This document shows positions 1 to 12,144 of a stretch of DNA of 64,000 bases, piece after piece. Below the pieces are notes generated by a model that did no database searches, was not told the DNA's origin, and saw only the letters and a program-made list of their open reading frames with translations. The stretch's first letter is position 1; the number at the start of each line of letters is the position of its first letter. Source of the DNA: Ifrita kowaldi (Eukaryota; Chordata; Aves; Passeriformes; Cinclosomatidae); assembly GCA_013398055.1 (NCBI GenBank), contig VZRS01002795.1, forward strand, positions 256,450-320,449, written 5' to 3'. Both the position numbers and the translations under genes were made by a program.

Positions 1-3000
1 AACAGAAAATACTGCCAGATTTCCATGTCGTCCGGAAATGGTCCTTCTATGGAAAGCTGAAACACCAAGCAACAAAAATCTATCATGTTTTCTGTCTGCT
101 ACTAGGAAAGACGACTGCATAAGCTACTTTTTTATGACAGGTTTGTGTACCACTGCTATTGTGTAGTGCAGAATTACGGAAGGGCAGCCAAGGATGTGCC
201 CTTGCTTTTAAGAAAAGAGCCAAGTAGTTTAAAAAAAAAAAGCCTCAGCCACATATTGTATTTCAGTCCCATTCCACTGAATTGAATAGTTGCAAGACTA
301 TTTGTATTGAAGACTTGATTACAAGTGATAACATTGTCAAAAGAATGCCATTGCCACCTATAGACAGCAAGGAAAAACCAGTCTTAAACTGAACAGCTTC
401 ACAGAACTTTATGAATTATCTTGAGGGGCATATCAGAAATCCCAGAGACATGAGAGATGTAAAGGATGAGGCATTTCATCCTGTGCTGGAAATCCTGTTT
501 TGTCCCTTAGGTATATGGGTCTGGGTCTTGCCAAGGAATATTTGCTGAAACATAATTTTTAAAAATCAAAACGTTGTCCTTTCCACAACACCTTTTACAC
601 CACATCAGCCAGAACAGATTGCATGCCAGTTTGGAAACGCTTTAGCTGTTCGCATGTTTTAAAAATGACAGCAATAATTTGCAGCCAAGCTAGTATCTGA
701 AAACTGTGGATAGAAAAATGCAAGGATAAAGTTGGGACAACCCTGATTCAACTTTATCAGAAATGATCCATTATCTTTCAGATGGACAGAGTAGAAAAAG
801 TTGGAGATATTTAGGACCCTGCTGCTAGAGAAAACCTATTCCCATCCAGCCTTTCTGATCAGTCACAGCATCTAGCATCTCTCTCCCTGTCTACTTAGCA
901 CTTTAGGATTACTTGTACAAAAAGATAAATAACCTGGACCTGCCACTTCGGTGAAGCATGGCCAACCCTTTCTGAAACAGTGTCCCTAGCTGTAAATATT
1001 GTTTGAAAAGGTAGCATATGCTCAAGAACATCTCAAGAAATGCAAAATCAAGAGGCTGAGGTCCTGAACTCTGGTTTTTTCATGCACTGCTCCTCAGAGG
1101 GCAAAACTCACTGTGCCCTCTTTCACCCTATCCAAAAAGAGTCATGTTACAGAGGTGGCTGCTGATTTTTAAGCACTCATGTCTACACTTAAGCACATCT
1201 TTGAAAGCAATTTGATCACATTTAAGCTAGGAAGTATCCCAGATTTGAAGCTGCAGGTGTTTGCATGGGTAAAAAAATGGCTGGCAATTAAGAACCTTCT
1301 TTGGTTGATGTAGATATCCATAGTCAATTTCAGAAATTTTATCCCCCATGTAGAAACGTGGGTTTAACTTCTTCATATAGTATATTTCTTGGCTGTTAGC
1401 TGAAGTCCCACTAAAAGATCTGTAAGCCATGGCAGGTTCTTAGGGACATTTTCAAAATAGAGAAAGATGCCCTGTTTTTGACAGCATGACATAATTCACA
1501 CTCCAATTTTATTTAGGTTTGAGAATCTCTTAAATAACCAACAGTGGGTAAAGTCTGTGAAACCAAGTTCGAAAGCAATATAACTTTGTTTTCTTGTATT
1601 TCTGCCAATAAAAATCAATAAAACAAATCACTAGAAAAGTTTAACCGTTCTGTAGCATTCACCAGACAGAAGCTATTTCTTTAATGTGTTTTTCATACAG
1701 ACTTACCACAATCAGGGAGCACTCTGCAGCACAGAGGATGATGGCTTTGACCTTCATACGTTTAATGTACAACATGCTCCTCAAGCCCTCTCATTTCACT
1801 GTCTACGTGAAAACACATTATCATGAGGGTAAACCACTCACTTAGGCAAATTGCCTAAGTAATTCAAGTAGTTCCAGACAGAAAACTGTCTGGGTCTGCT
1901 TTGTTGTTCGTTGAAGTCAGGGTCCTTCAATGAGAAGAGGAAAGAGGGGGAGATCAGACAGAACAAGAAGATTGTTTGAGAACTTATTTGATCTTTGAAG
2001 TGTTGTCTAGATGACTTTGTGAGACCAAGGTAATCTACAAAGCTTCAGAAGCACTGAGCTGAACAATTTAACAGGTCTTGAAAAAACAAATTCTGGTGAC
2101 TGTGTAAATTTTTTTAACTTTTCATGTTGTAACAATTCACTTAGTACAATACAGTGGGGGGGGGAAAAAGCCCCACAAATTACATTTAATGCATATAACC
2201 CACAATAAAGAGATATTGAAAAATACATTTCTATAATAGGCATGTTTTTTAATAGGCATATAACATATTATACATTATGTGGGGTCTTTATAACTGAGAT
2301 ACAAAGTATTATAAATAGTACTAAGTATTATATAAACAGTACTAAGACTTTGGGAGGATTTGCTTCTTTGCACACAATGCATTGTGTTCGTTGTTAAATC
2401 TGTGTAGAGATTATATATCCCAAGTTACAAAGTACCGGGAGGAATAGGAGTGTCAAGCCAATCCAAACCTCTTGCACACTGACAGAGTGTTTGTTAAGAA
2501 GTAAGAAAATGAACAAACGAACCCCTATCTGATTTATTGGGGTCTTTTGCATAGGAAGATGCTCTCATGAAGAATTGGAGCTCTTGAACTGTCCGTGTCT
2601 GAATGATGACAGGAGTCTCCACTCAAAGGTCCTTGGATTGGGCTGTGAATTTTTGTGCTTGATCTGAGCACCCGTCACAACTCAGCAGGTGGGACCAGTG
2701 CTGTTGATTATCTTGGACTACACAGAAAGAATATCCCAGTTCTCTTAACTATGAACAAAGATTGTCCTAAATTATTTTTCCTTCATCTGCAGGACCAGGT
2801 TCTACCGACTACTTAAAGTCATGTGCATTTTGGTGAGTCCTGCAGGAAATGCTTGGAGTCTCACAGGTTGGCCAGGCTCTCCACCCAGGGTGCCAGCCTT
2901 GTGTACACGCAGATGGTGTCTACCCACCGGCTTCATACAGCAGGGCTCTGAAATCCCTGCCTGGAGACTGCCACAATGATACAAGTTCTTGGACAGTACA

Positions 3001-3392
3001 TCACCTCACCTGCACTTAGCCTATAGGCAGGAGCAGGCTGGGGCATTTCAGAAAGATGAAAAGTTTGCTGTGAATCTGTATTTAATTAAATTCATTCAGT
3101 TGTGTTCCCCCAGCAGATTGCAGTCGTGGAAATCCAATGGAAAATAAATGAATATTTTTCAGCCTTCAGCTCAGGATACAAATGTCAAGGTCAAAGACTT
3201 TTTAACTGATTTGTTGACAGCCAACTGTACATTTCTCCATAACCTATGTGCTTCTCAGACTTATGTGTCCCACAAGGGCTATTCCTTAACCGCTAAGTGC
3301 ACAGCGTGTATGCTGAGCTGTTGCAGTATCTGTCTCCAAAATTAAAATAAGATCACCACTAGCAGGTATGGATTTTCCATTATAGCTTCTTA
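1..3392. other. Intergenic or intronic spacer, no gene recognised
   Basis: AT-rich single-copy-looking DNA. ORFs on both strands are at most 78 codons and give low-complexity peptides with no family I recognise. Visible structure is limited to an A run near 230-240, a nine-G run at 2156-2164, and the 21-bp palindrome at 1840-1860, which is listed separately. The block around 2298-2345 repeats the string agtactaagtatta-like twice with small changes. No splice-bounded coding exon could be argued for by eye. Confidence 0.6.
1840..1860. repeat. Perfect 21-bp palindrome
   Basis: The arms are acttaggcaa (1840-1849) and ttgcctaagt (1851-1860), exact reverse complements around a single central a at 1850. 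The flanking bases do not extend the symmetry. It could be a dimeric protein-binding site or a chance palindrome. No family of transcription factor site is assigned. Confidence 0.85.
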
Positions 3393-3935
3393 TCACAGAA
3401 TCACAAACGGGTCAGGTTTGAAGGGACCACAGTGGGTCATCTGGTCCAGTCTCTTCTCAAGCAGGGCCATCCCAGAGCACATGGCACAGGATTGTGTCCA
3501 TTCAATTCTTGAATATGTCAAGTGAAGAAGACTTCTCAAACTCTCTAGGCAATCTGTTCCAGTGCTCAGTCACTCACAATAGTGAAGAAGATCTTCCTCA
3601 TGCTCAGGTGGAACTTCCTGTACATCAGTTTGTGCCCATTGCCTCTTGTCCTATTGCTCGGCACCACTGGGCAGAGCCTGGATCCACCCTCTGACACCCT
3701 CCCTTCAGATCCTGATAGACATTGATGAGGTCCCCTCTCAGTTGTCTCTTCTCAAGGCTGAACAGACCCAGCTCCCTTTCCTTGTAAGAGAGATGTTACA
3801 GTCCCTTAATCATCTTTGTTTTCCTCCACTGGACCTGGTCCAGGAGCTCCGTGTCCCTCTTGCCTGAGGAGCCCAGAACCGGACACAGCACTCCCAATGA
3901 GCCTCATCAGGGGTAAGTAGAGGGCATGATCAGAG
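3393..3935 (-). mobile_element. CR1 LINE, 3' end fragment
   Basis: This is a 5'-truncated CR1 non-LTR retrotransposon in minus orientation. Its 3' terminus lies at the left, where atcacagaatcaca is the reverse complement of the ATTCTRTG-type terminal repeat typical of CR1. The body then follows the CR1 3' region in order: the block around 3543-3600 reading aatctgttccagtgctcagtcac, the block around 3735 reading gtcccctctcag, and the block around 3843-3890 reading aggagctccgtgtccctct and agcccagaaccggacacagca. Plus-strand ORFs at 3494-3867 are shadows of this repeat. Wording differs from the other CR1 copies in the window, suggesting a different and probably old subfamily. No reverse-transcriptase coding sequence is left that I can read. 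Confidence 0.92.
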
Positions 3936-6900
3936 CAAAAGACAGCAGTCAGTGGGTTGACTTCAATTATAAATTGAAATGGACAATACCCAAGCTAGCA
4001 TGAAGAAATAAAGTGAAGGAGCACAGACGTCCAAATTAAGAAAATGAAGAAGTCCAGCAACCCAAATTACAAATGAGGAAGTTCCAAAATCCTCTAAACA
4101 TTAGGAGATTTGTTTACAATCTGTGAGATTTCAAAAATAACTATTGGGTCTTTCTGTACACCTTGGCTGGGTCTCATAAGAACTAGTGAAGCAGAGACCT
4201 TACCGTCGCTGTAATTTCCCAGACCTCAGAGCACCAAGAAGCAAAATATTATGTAATTCACAGAACACACAGAATCCACAGAACTGGCAGAACTAAAAAA
4301 CTGCTTGTGAGAAAAATTTTGGAATGTGTGTCCCTCTGTACAAGTAACTGCATCCATCTGCAGCCATCATCCCAATCCTCCCAGGGATAGATGACTGTAT
4401 TTGGAAATATGCACATGCAGAATCCTGGTAGTTGGTAGCCACCAATAAAAATTGCATTTCCTCCTCAGTTCTGAGAAAATTGCAAGAACTGCTGCAGCTA
4501 CCCAGATTTGTATCAGATATTTTTCTTTTAGGTTGTATTCTTACCTGTGAAAAAGAAAACAAATGTTATTGCCCCTCGAACTGCTAGTCATATATCAAAT
4601 TGTTTACATCTTTCTACCAGTAGGACAAACTATCCCTGAAATGCTAAGCACTTCATGAAGTGAGAAAATTATCGAAATTGTCCAGTAATGTGTTACAGAC
4701 AAATATAATCTGATAGTAAGCACGTTTGGAGAGTCTCAAATTTGACAAGGATGCTTCAAAAGCGCCTGTATTTATAATCTTGAACATTGTGGCACTAGAT
4801 ACATCTTTATCAATCCTTTAGAGTTTTTTTCACTTTAGGGTCATTACCAGTCTTTATAGTGAAGTTTGTATGAGTAGTTGGCAGGCCTTCCATGGCAAAA
4901 TTTTATCCCTTATTGGTAAAGTTAGGTTTCATTTGGTGTAGAGGAAAGTAGGGAAAGGAAGTAAGCCTTACATGTCTCCTTTCAGGAGCACAAACATTTA
5001 AATTTATACATGCTATGCAGTGTGCGTTTAACAAGCTACTCCAAACTAACTCAATAGACGGTCAGCAGCAGTTTCAGAGTGGGGGCGGCCCCTGAAGCCA
5101 TGAGTGGTAATGGTCTCGTGGGGAAGAGCGGAAAGGACACGGGAACCTATCCTTTCAGCCAGCTCCAAGGGCAGTTTTGGATAACAACTGAGTGTCAGTG
5201 ATAAAAAAACAAGAATAAAACAAGATGCAAGTTAACAAGAAAGAAGGAAAGTAAATGACTACAGAGAGAACAATTTACTTCTCTGCAGATCCATTTCAAA
5301 CCCTTTTTTTGGATGAAAACTGTCACCATGAACTCCTCACTTATTTATGGCACCAATTTAAACAACCTTAACAGAAGGTCAAGAGTACATCAGATTGCTG
5401 TGGGCCTTTTGTTTCCAGTCTGGTGTCTCATTTCCCTCAAAGATCACTCTTCTAAAGCCTACACAGCAATGGAGCTGAAAGGAGGGGGAGGTGAAACTAG
5501 AAACAGAAAGATTGGTAAAGAATTGGGATTTTTGTGATCCCACAAAAATTCACACGCTGTTCTACAGAGATCTGCACTGTGGCTTAAAATCTATAGAAAC
5601 AACAGGCCTTCTACAAACCATTCCCTATTGCATTTACTTTGCAATTACTGTTTTTTCACAGCTGCACTAGTGCCTGGCTGGCCATTGATGAAGTAGAGTT
5701 GACCTCTGACAGTCCCATGCTCTACTGACTGTCTCCTCTTACTCTCCCGGGGCAGGACTCATGATTTACAGTGTGAGACAGCTATTGGTAAGTTTGTTTC
5801 AAGAGTTCACTACTTCCAAGGCAAACATTTAAAACAATATTTTGAACGGTTTTTGCTCTCTTTTTGAAAAGACGAAAAACCAGATGCTTACCGAATACTC
5901 ATGTCAGCAAAAGCAATTCCATCTGATCTCTGTCCTAGTAACTCAGAGTTATTTCCTAATAGTACATATTATTTAAAAGGAATAACAAAATAACTTAAAA
6001 TATAGTCAGGAAAAGTTTATTTGAAAATGGCTTCCAAGTGTCCTGAGACTTGCACCTTAAATGGCTACACCTTTCCAAAGTAATTCTTCAGCAGCTGAAG
6101 CCTTTCTGACTCCAGCCTAAAGACTACCTACTTCTAAGCACATGTTCTAGTTCACTCTAGCTTTGGTGGGATTGTTGTGTTCAGTGTAAGGCATGTCTTG
6201 AACTGCTGCAGTAAATCAGGCCACAAAGAGGACATCACTTCACTGTGCATTTGCTAAAGAAGAAGGCCTTTCACAATCTAACTAACTTCTTTGCCATGTT
6301 TTTACTAAAAGCTTATTGGCATTGGCAAAAATCTTCACATAAAAATATTGCACTTATGTACAAACATGTCCCCCAAACTTTGTGTAACATCACAAATCTA
6401 CTTTCAGATGTCTTATTATAGCATGATGACACTCACTTTCAACTAGGATTATACAAATCTAATGCCTGAAGGTGTTTATAGCCATTCACATAAAATTTTC
6501 AACTTTACTGAGAAACAAGATTCTCTAACAGAAAAAAACCACAGAGACACGCAAGTCTGAAAATAATGTTCCTATTTAAGTCTCAGATACAGATTTTATT
6601 TTGTATTTGATTTGAACACATGTACTCTGAAATCTCCATTAGCTGAATTTCAGTTTTCTAAGATACCCTATTAGCTGAACAAGTGTGTTGTCCCCAAATG
6701 TCAATAAACATTTCTGAATATTGTATTTCTTACCACACCTTCTCAAATAACAGTGCAGTGTAACAATTTAAACGTACTATTAAAACAAGGAAGATTCTAT
6801 ATTGCACAATGTTTCACTAGTGTTATAAGTCAATAAAACTTTAAATGTATGACTAATCATATAATAACTACAACTATTTGCACTTTTCGTGTTGTTGTAG

Positions 6901-7945
6901 TATACTGTTGAGTGACACCCATCTCTTTCTATGCTGATTTAACATATTTACATAAAATACCTCTTTTAGCTGCAGTACTTCGTAGTGTTTATATTCTGAG
7001 TTGTGAAAAGAAAACTCCAGGTTTTCAGGTTTTTGAAAGGTTTTGTAATTCTATAGCTTTCCCCACCTTTCTTGTGTGACAGACAGTTTCACCTGGGGAC
7101 TTCACAAAATACGCAGTGTTTTGCCCCACTGCAGCAATTTAGCCAGAATTTCTCTCACAAACATGTCCACAAAAAATTGGTTTACAGTAGACTATAAAAA
7201 TGTGGTAACTATGCACTGAAAATGCCCTGTATTGAATCATTTCAATCTGTTACTTGTTTGCATTTTGTAGCAGGTATAAGCAGCTTCGAAAACAGATGTC
7301 TGGTTTGTTTCAAAATAGGAAGGGAAGACAACAGGTCTGCAAATGCAATTCACCCCACAGATGTGGGACACTCATCTGTTTTCTGTAGTTACTGCTAGGG
7401 TCATGCCCATCAAGTCTGAATGACAAGGCGATGACAAATTTCCCTGTAAAAGTGCTGAAAGGTTAAAAGCTACAAAACATACAGGATGCCCTAGGAAGGT
7501 TGCAGGAGATACCAATGCCTTTTCAGTGTTGTGCACAGAAATAGCAAGGCTGCATTCACTCAGGATGTGCAGCTGGGAGTCTGTGCATATAGAAGACTAA
7601 ACTGGTACAAATCCTTTAGTGTATAGATATTATATATTATATATGTATATAATTTCAAATATATATGAGTGTATATGCCAGTCAGAGAGGCAAGGGGCAA
7701 CAGCAGTGATGGCAGTGACAGCAGTGACAACAGATGTGGCTACAGTACTTTCTGGGGGCTGAACACTAGAATGAGCTGGGCAGGGGGTTCCCAGAGTCAG
7801 GAAAATATGAGCAAGAGCTGAGACACCCTCCAGGAACTGTCAGCTCTTGCAAGCTGCCTTTCATTAAAGGCAATTTATTTCCATTTAAGTTTACTTCTTC
7901 TGGAAAAGAAATGTGTTGAAATTAAATGAACTGGTTTTGAGCTGA
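3936..7945. other. AT-rich spacer, no gene recognised
   Basis: About 4 kb without a supportable gene; the longest ORFs are 89 codons (minus, 4293-4562) and 74 codons (plus, 5313-5537) and resemble nothing I know. Two AATAAA hexamers in an AT-rich stretch (6703-6708 and 6832-6837) could belong to an unseen 3' UTR but are expected by chance here. An (AT)-rich run occupies about 7625-7672. A short 9-bp tandem repeat sits at 7700-7735 and is listed separately. Confidence 0.55.
7700..7735. repeat. 9-bp tandem repeat, about four units
   Basis: The units read cagcagtga, tggcagtga, cagcagtga and caacagatg, so the last copy is degenerate. It is a short minisatellite just upstream of a CR1 insertion. 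It does not lie in an ORF I would call, so no repeat protein is implied. Confidence 0.7.
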
Positions 7946-8524
7946 AATCACAGGATCAGAGAACCACAGAATAGTTTGGACTGAAAGGGACCTTTAAGGT
8001 CATCCAGTTCTAATTTCTCCCGCCATGGGCAGGAACATCTCCCACTGGATCAGGTTGCTCAGAGTCCCATCCAATCTGGCATTGAACACCTCCAGGGATG
8101 GGGCATCCACAACTCCTCTGGGCAACCTGTGCCAGGGCCTCACCACCCTCACAATAAAGAATTTCATCCTAATTTATTTCTTACTTAGATTAGATTTCTT
8201 CTAATCTAAACCTACCCTCTTTCAGTTTAAAGCCATTTCCCCCCATTCTATCATTGCATGCCCTTGTCAAAAGCCCCTCTCCAGCTTTCTTGCAATCCCC
8301 CATCATGTACTGGAAGGCTGCTCTAAGGTCACCCCAGAGCCTTCTCTTTTCCAGGCTTTTTCCAACCCAAACTCTCTCAGCCTGCTTTCACAAGAGAATT
8401 GCTCCAGTCCTCTAATCATCTTTGTGAGCCTCCTCTGGACTCACTTCAGCAGGTCCACAACCTTATGCTGGGCGTCTTAGAGCTGGACACAGTACTCCAG
8501 TGAGCCCTCACAAGAGCAAAGTAG
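7946..8524 (-). mobile_element. CR1 LINE, 3' end fragment
   Basis: A CR1 3' end in minus orientation. The left end reads atcacaggatcagagaaccacagaat, the degenerate terminal repeat. It is followed by the standard CR1 3' landmarks: aaggtcatccagttc near 7996, catgggcaggaacatctcccactgg near 8023, gggatggggcatccacaactcctctgg near 8094, and ccagtgagccctcacaagagcaaagtag at the right end. The copy is truncated at its 5' side (right) inside the region before the reverse transcriptase. It carries a hairpin at 8185-8209 that the other copies lack. Confidence 0.95.
8185..8209. repeat. 10-bp stem, 5-nt loop perfect hairpin inside CR1
   Basis: Left arm ttagattaga (8185-8194), loop tttct, right arm tctaatctaa (8200-8209), a perfect inverted repeat. 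The two other alignable CR1 copies read ctaatatctaatccaaac near 12314 and ttatatctaatctaaatt near 60112, with only the right-arm motif. The left arm therefore appears to be a local addition in this copy. Confidence 0.85.
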
Positions 8525-11500
8525 AAAACGAAAAAAATGGAAAAAAAAGTAAAAGAAAGAAATTGTCCTGAGATATCATAGTTCTTGCAATTTAATAGTC
8601 AAGCCCTAATGATTTACGTGTGTTTTGGTGATTGAGTAAATAGGTTAAATCATGCAACAGGGGCAGAATGAAGGTCATTGCAGCAGTTCTCCCACACAGT
8701 GGTTGTTAGAGCGATTAAAATGACAAGTGAACAAGTTCAGAAGGTCCTGCACTGAAAAGTGTAACTTTACCTGAACTCTTCGCTGCAGCAATATAGGGAG
8801 AAAAATATGACAAGTGAGGACACCGGACCTAGTCACCAGCATAAGGGTGATGAGCTAAGCTGAAGGCATCATGACCCGGGGGATCACGGTTCAATGGTTA
8901 AACTTTTCAGGTCCTAAACTGGCCTTTAAAAACAGCCATAGTTTGCTTTTTGCTTCTGCTGCTGCACAAAGACTATGATTTGGTAGGAGTGCTCCTCGGC
9001 CCACTTCTCCTCTCTGGGCCAGAGACAGGAACTGTGGGTGTGGGAAGAAGTGGATGGTCTTCATTGTGAGCCTTGCCCCAACTTCTCCCTCCGCTCCCTG
9101 CATTTAGGCCCTCTGCTGCATCCTTGAGAGAATATTTCTGACTGGGGACTGAAAATTTAATTTAGAAAAGCAATAGTCAGAGGCAAAATGGAGCAGATGG
9201 GCCTGGACACCTGATTTGGGTTCTCATTTGCATTTTCTAGGACAAGAGTTTAGAGACAAGGGGAACACATCTGCCTCATGCATAAGCAGAGAGCCAGATT
9301 TAGTACTGCCTGAGGATTCTGGCTGAAATTTAAGCTCCCACACAGATTTTGTTAATTTGGTCCTGTTCGTTTAAGGTAAAGAAAGAAGGGAAAAAGAAAG
9401 GGTTTATGTGAAACACAATGCAGTAGCTTACATAAATTACTTTTGCTCCAAAGCCATGTAGTAGCCCTGCTCTGATCTTCTTTCGTTGAGAATGAAGAAA
9501 TGCAGACAACATCTGTATTTTCTGTTGTGTGTCCTGCCTTTCTCAAGACTGGAGCTAACACAAACCACTTCATTGGCACCAAAACACAGACATATCTCCC
9601 AGAAAGTTTTTTTACAGGGATTCCAGAACATAACACATTCATACAAGTGTGAGAGGATCACGTCTGCCTAAAGGCTTAGCGGGAGTCAGATATGTAGGTT
9701 TACTACAGATAGATAGGAGCTGGTCTGCCCTTAGGTCAACGCCTCCCTAATAGCAGAATAAGACTTTACTGACAAACATGAGGGCTGACGATGCTTAGAA
9801 AATGGTATGTCCAGAAGAGCAGCTGTCCCCAGCATGGTGGGTTGTTGAACTTAAAAGTTGGAGGAAGTAATGTCACCGCTTTTCTGAAATAATGGATGCC
9901 ATTTTAAGTAGTGTGGCAAGATTGATTCAGGGTGCTGATCTGTTAATCCTTCCTGGGTCAGTTGGTTTTCTAAATAAATTATGTATTTTCTAAATGGAAT
10001 GCATCCCTTTTTGCCAAGGTTTTCCGCTCGCAGGCAATCCATCAACTTTATTTGACAGATTGTTTTTTTAAAGGAATGGCTTTTATTTCAAAACAACCAG
10101 GTAGTTGTATCTTCCTCAAAATAGTGTAGTGTTCCCTGTGGGTTTCTTTGCAAGTTTCCTCAAGAAGATATTAGTCTAAAAAAATTGGCCTTCCCAGAGA
10201 GAGATGGGAAACTGGTACTTTCCTTTCATTTGGTGTTGCAAAATGTGGGGTGACACCGGAGCACTCAAACTGAGATCACTGAAGACCTCAGAGTTTGGGC
10301 AGAAAGGCGGAGAGAGAGGTGCAACTGACCTTACAACAAAATTTAATGGGGTAACTGTGAAAATAATGTATGACCTTTTCACCTGAATGTCAAACATCTG
10401 GCTTTTTTTTTCCTTATCATTGACGTTCCCTCTATGCATCTACAGGTTTTTTTGTATGTAAGGTATTTTACTTCTACATGCCTTAACTTTATGTATGTCT
10501 GTGTCCACGTGCTTACACACATACATGACACAACCTGTATATTTAGAGGCATCTTGATCTTCTGCTCTATCTCATTACATAAGAGAAAATTCCTCTACTG
10601 ATGCCAATTGATATACACTTCTTATTGTCTGCCATTTGTCAGATTCAAATATATTTAAAGATCAATGGTACAAATGGAGATAATGGAAGCAAACAGATTT
10701 ACTGCATTTTCTTAAAAGGAAGGTGAAGTTACAAGAAAGTTGCTGGTCAAATGCCATATATTGACACATGCAATATGTTACTTGTGTGTATGTTACATTT
10801 ACATATGTTAAATATCACAGAAGAAAATGGTTCTTTGCTATTTGACAGACATTAACTTGATTTCAAAATTTATTTGAACACTGCAGGACTGCAGTAAATG
10901 TCAAAGCATTTCAGTCCGTGCTTTTAATAAAAAAAACTTAGGCCTGATGAAGTGAATAAATGAAAAGAATCACTGGCTAAAATACTTGTTTTGTTGGAGT
11001 CAGTAGCAAAACTTCCATTCAATTTCAAACATTAAGTAAATTATTTTATAAAGCTACACAAAAGAAACTTAAATAACTTACATATCTCTTATATAGTGTT
11101 GTGGTATACAAAAGAGTGTATATAGAAATGTCCATTCACAGCTAATATATCTTGAGGCAAGATTATCTTCAGGTAGAATACGTGTCCCTTTTTAATATCT
11201 AAATAAACGGAAATTGTACTAAAGCAGATAAGGAATTAAAATGGTGTCTTCTGAAAAATTCTTTTTTTTTTTTCTTTCACTCAGACCAAGAAGTACATTC
11301 CACTGGCTATTTTGGGAGGAAAATGTTATGAGTTCAATAATGATTTTTAAAAATTTAAGTTGTGTTAGGAAAAGGGCGGGGTGTGCAATCATACCTGTAT
11401 ATGTAAACAGACAGATTGCACCCATATAAAAATTTTCACACCAGAAGAACTAACACTCATCAGCGATTTTCAAGTCACTTCCTTTGACTTTCTTTCTGTT

Positions 11501-11710
11501 CTCCTTCTCTTCCAGTCTGCTTTTGCACACAAGCTGGTGCACAATATATAGCTCTGAAATTGAGTGAGGTCTTTAAAAACACTTCTCCTACCTAGTTTTT
11601 CTGCAAACAGCTTCAAGTATAGGGATTGTTGTAGTCAGGGGCTTGCTTACAAGGGCTTTGAGGGCAGGTAGGGAGCACAGCCTGAGGCTCAGGTGAATGT
11701 GGTGAAAGGA
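8525..11710. other. Spacer, no gene recognised
   Basis: No supportable gene. Between 9330 and 9671 four ORFs of 60-96 codons overlap on both strands. This reflects a local shortage of stop codons rather than one consistent frame, and none of the peptides resembles a known family. A T run of about 11 lies near 11262. The region is otherwise AT-rich and featureless by eye. Confidence 0.55.
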
Positions 11711-11772
11711 GTCATAGAGTCATAGGATGGTTTGCGTTGGATGGCATCTTAAAGATCATGTCGTTTTCCTGT
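11711..11772 (-). mobile_element. CR1 LINE, terminal 3' segment (left half of a split copy)
   Basis: The sequence from gtcatagagtcataggatgg through gatggcatcttaaagatcatg matches the last 60 or so bases of CR1 in minus orientation. It stops abruptly near ttttcctgt. The next expected CR1 text, the catgggcaggga region, resumes about 370 bp away at about 12145. The two pieces are one insertion interrupted later. Confidence 0.88.
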
Positions 11773-12144
11773 GGTATCACACAGAAGAAAGCAAAAAGGA
11801 ATCATCAGTGCATGCTGCTGCATGAGCATGGAATGCAAGGCATAGGAACTAGGCAAGGAGAGGTTTAGGAAAAGGGGGTTCTGACCCCCAGGAGACTGTG
11901 AATTTGACCAGAAAACTCAAATATGGGTTAATATTAATGATTATTGCATAGTATGGGACAGACTTAGCATCCACCTTCAAGGAACTTCTTTTCACTAAGC
12001 AACCATTAAGGAATGCTCCAGCTTCCTCCAACAAGGTGAGATACACATCTAATGGAGAAGAAAAGACTATGTGTGTGTGTGATGTATGGTTAAAAATGGT
12101 TTTATAACTTTTTAACTTGTACTTCAAAGATTGTTTAAAAAATG
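11773..12144. mobile_element. Unidentified insert of about 370 bp inside a CR1
   Basis: This block has no CR1 similarity and separates two parts of the same CR1 copy, so it arrived after the CR1. Candidate ends are tggtat on the left (from 11772) and atgcca on the right (to 12147), a five-of-six inverted match. That would suit an LTR-like or other element with TG...CA ends. The string cctgt occurs at both flanks (11768-11772 and 12154-12158) and could be a short target duplication, but the two sets of boundaries do not agree. A short (TG)n run sits at about 12069-12081. I do not recognise the element. An ORF of 92 codons on the minus strand (11849-12127) has no known similarity. Confidence 0.5.

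Noticed and set aside
1096..1121. 8-bp stem hairpin (agagggca / tgccctct) with a 10-nt loop
   Set aside because: Stems of this length are expected many times by chance in 64 kb, and nothing around it suggests a structured RNA.
6703..6837. AATAAA hexamers suggesting a 3' UTR
   Set aside because: The hexamer is common by chance in AT-rich DNA, and no upstream coding frame ends nearby.
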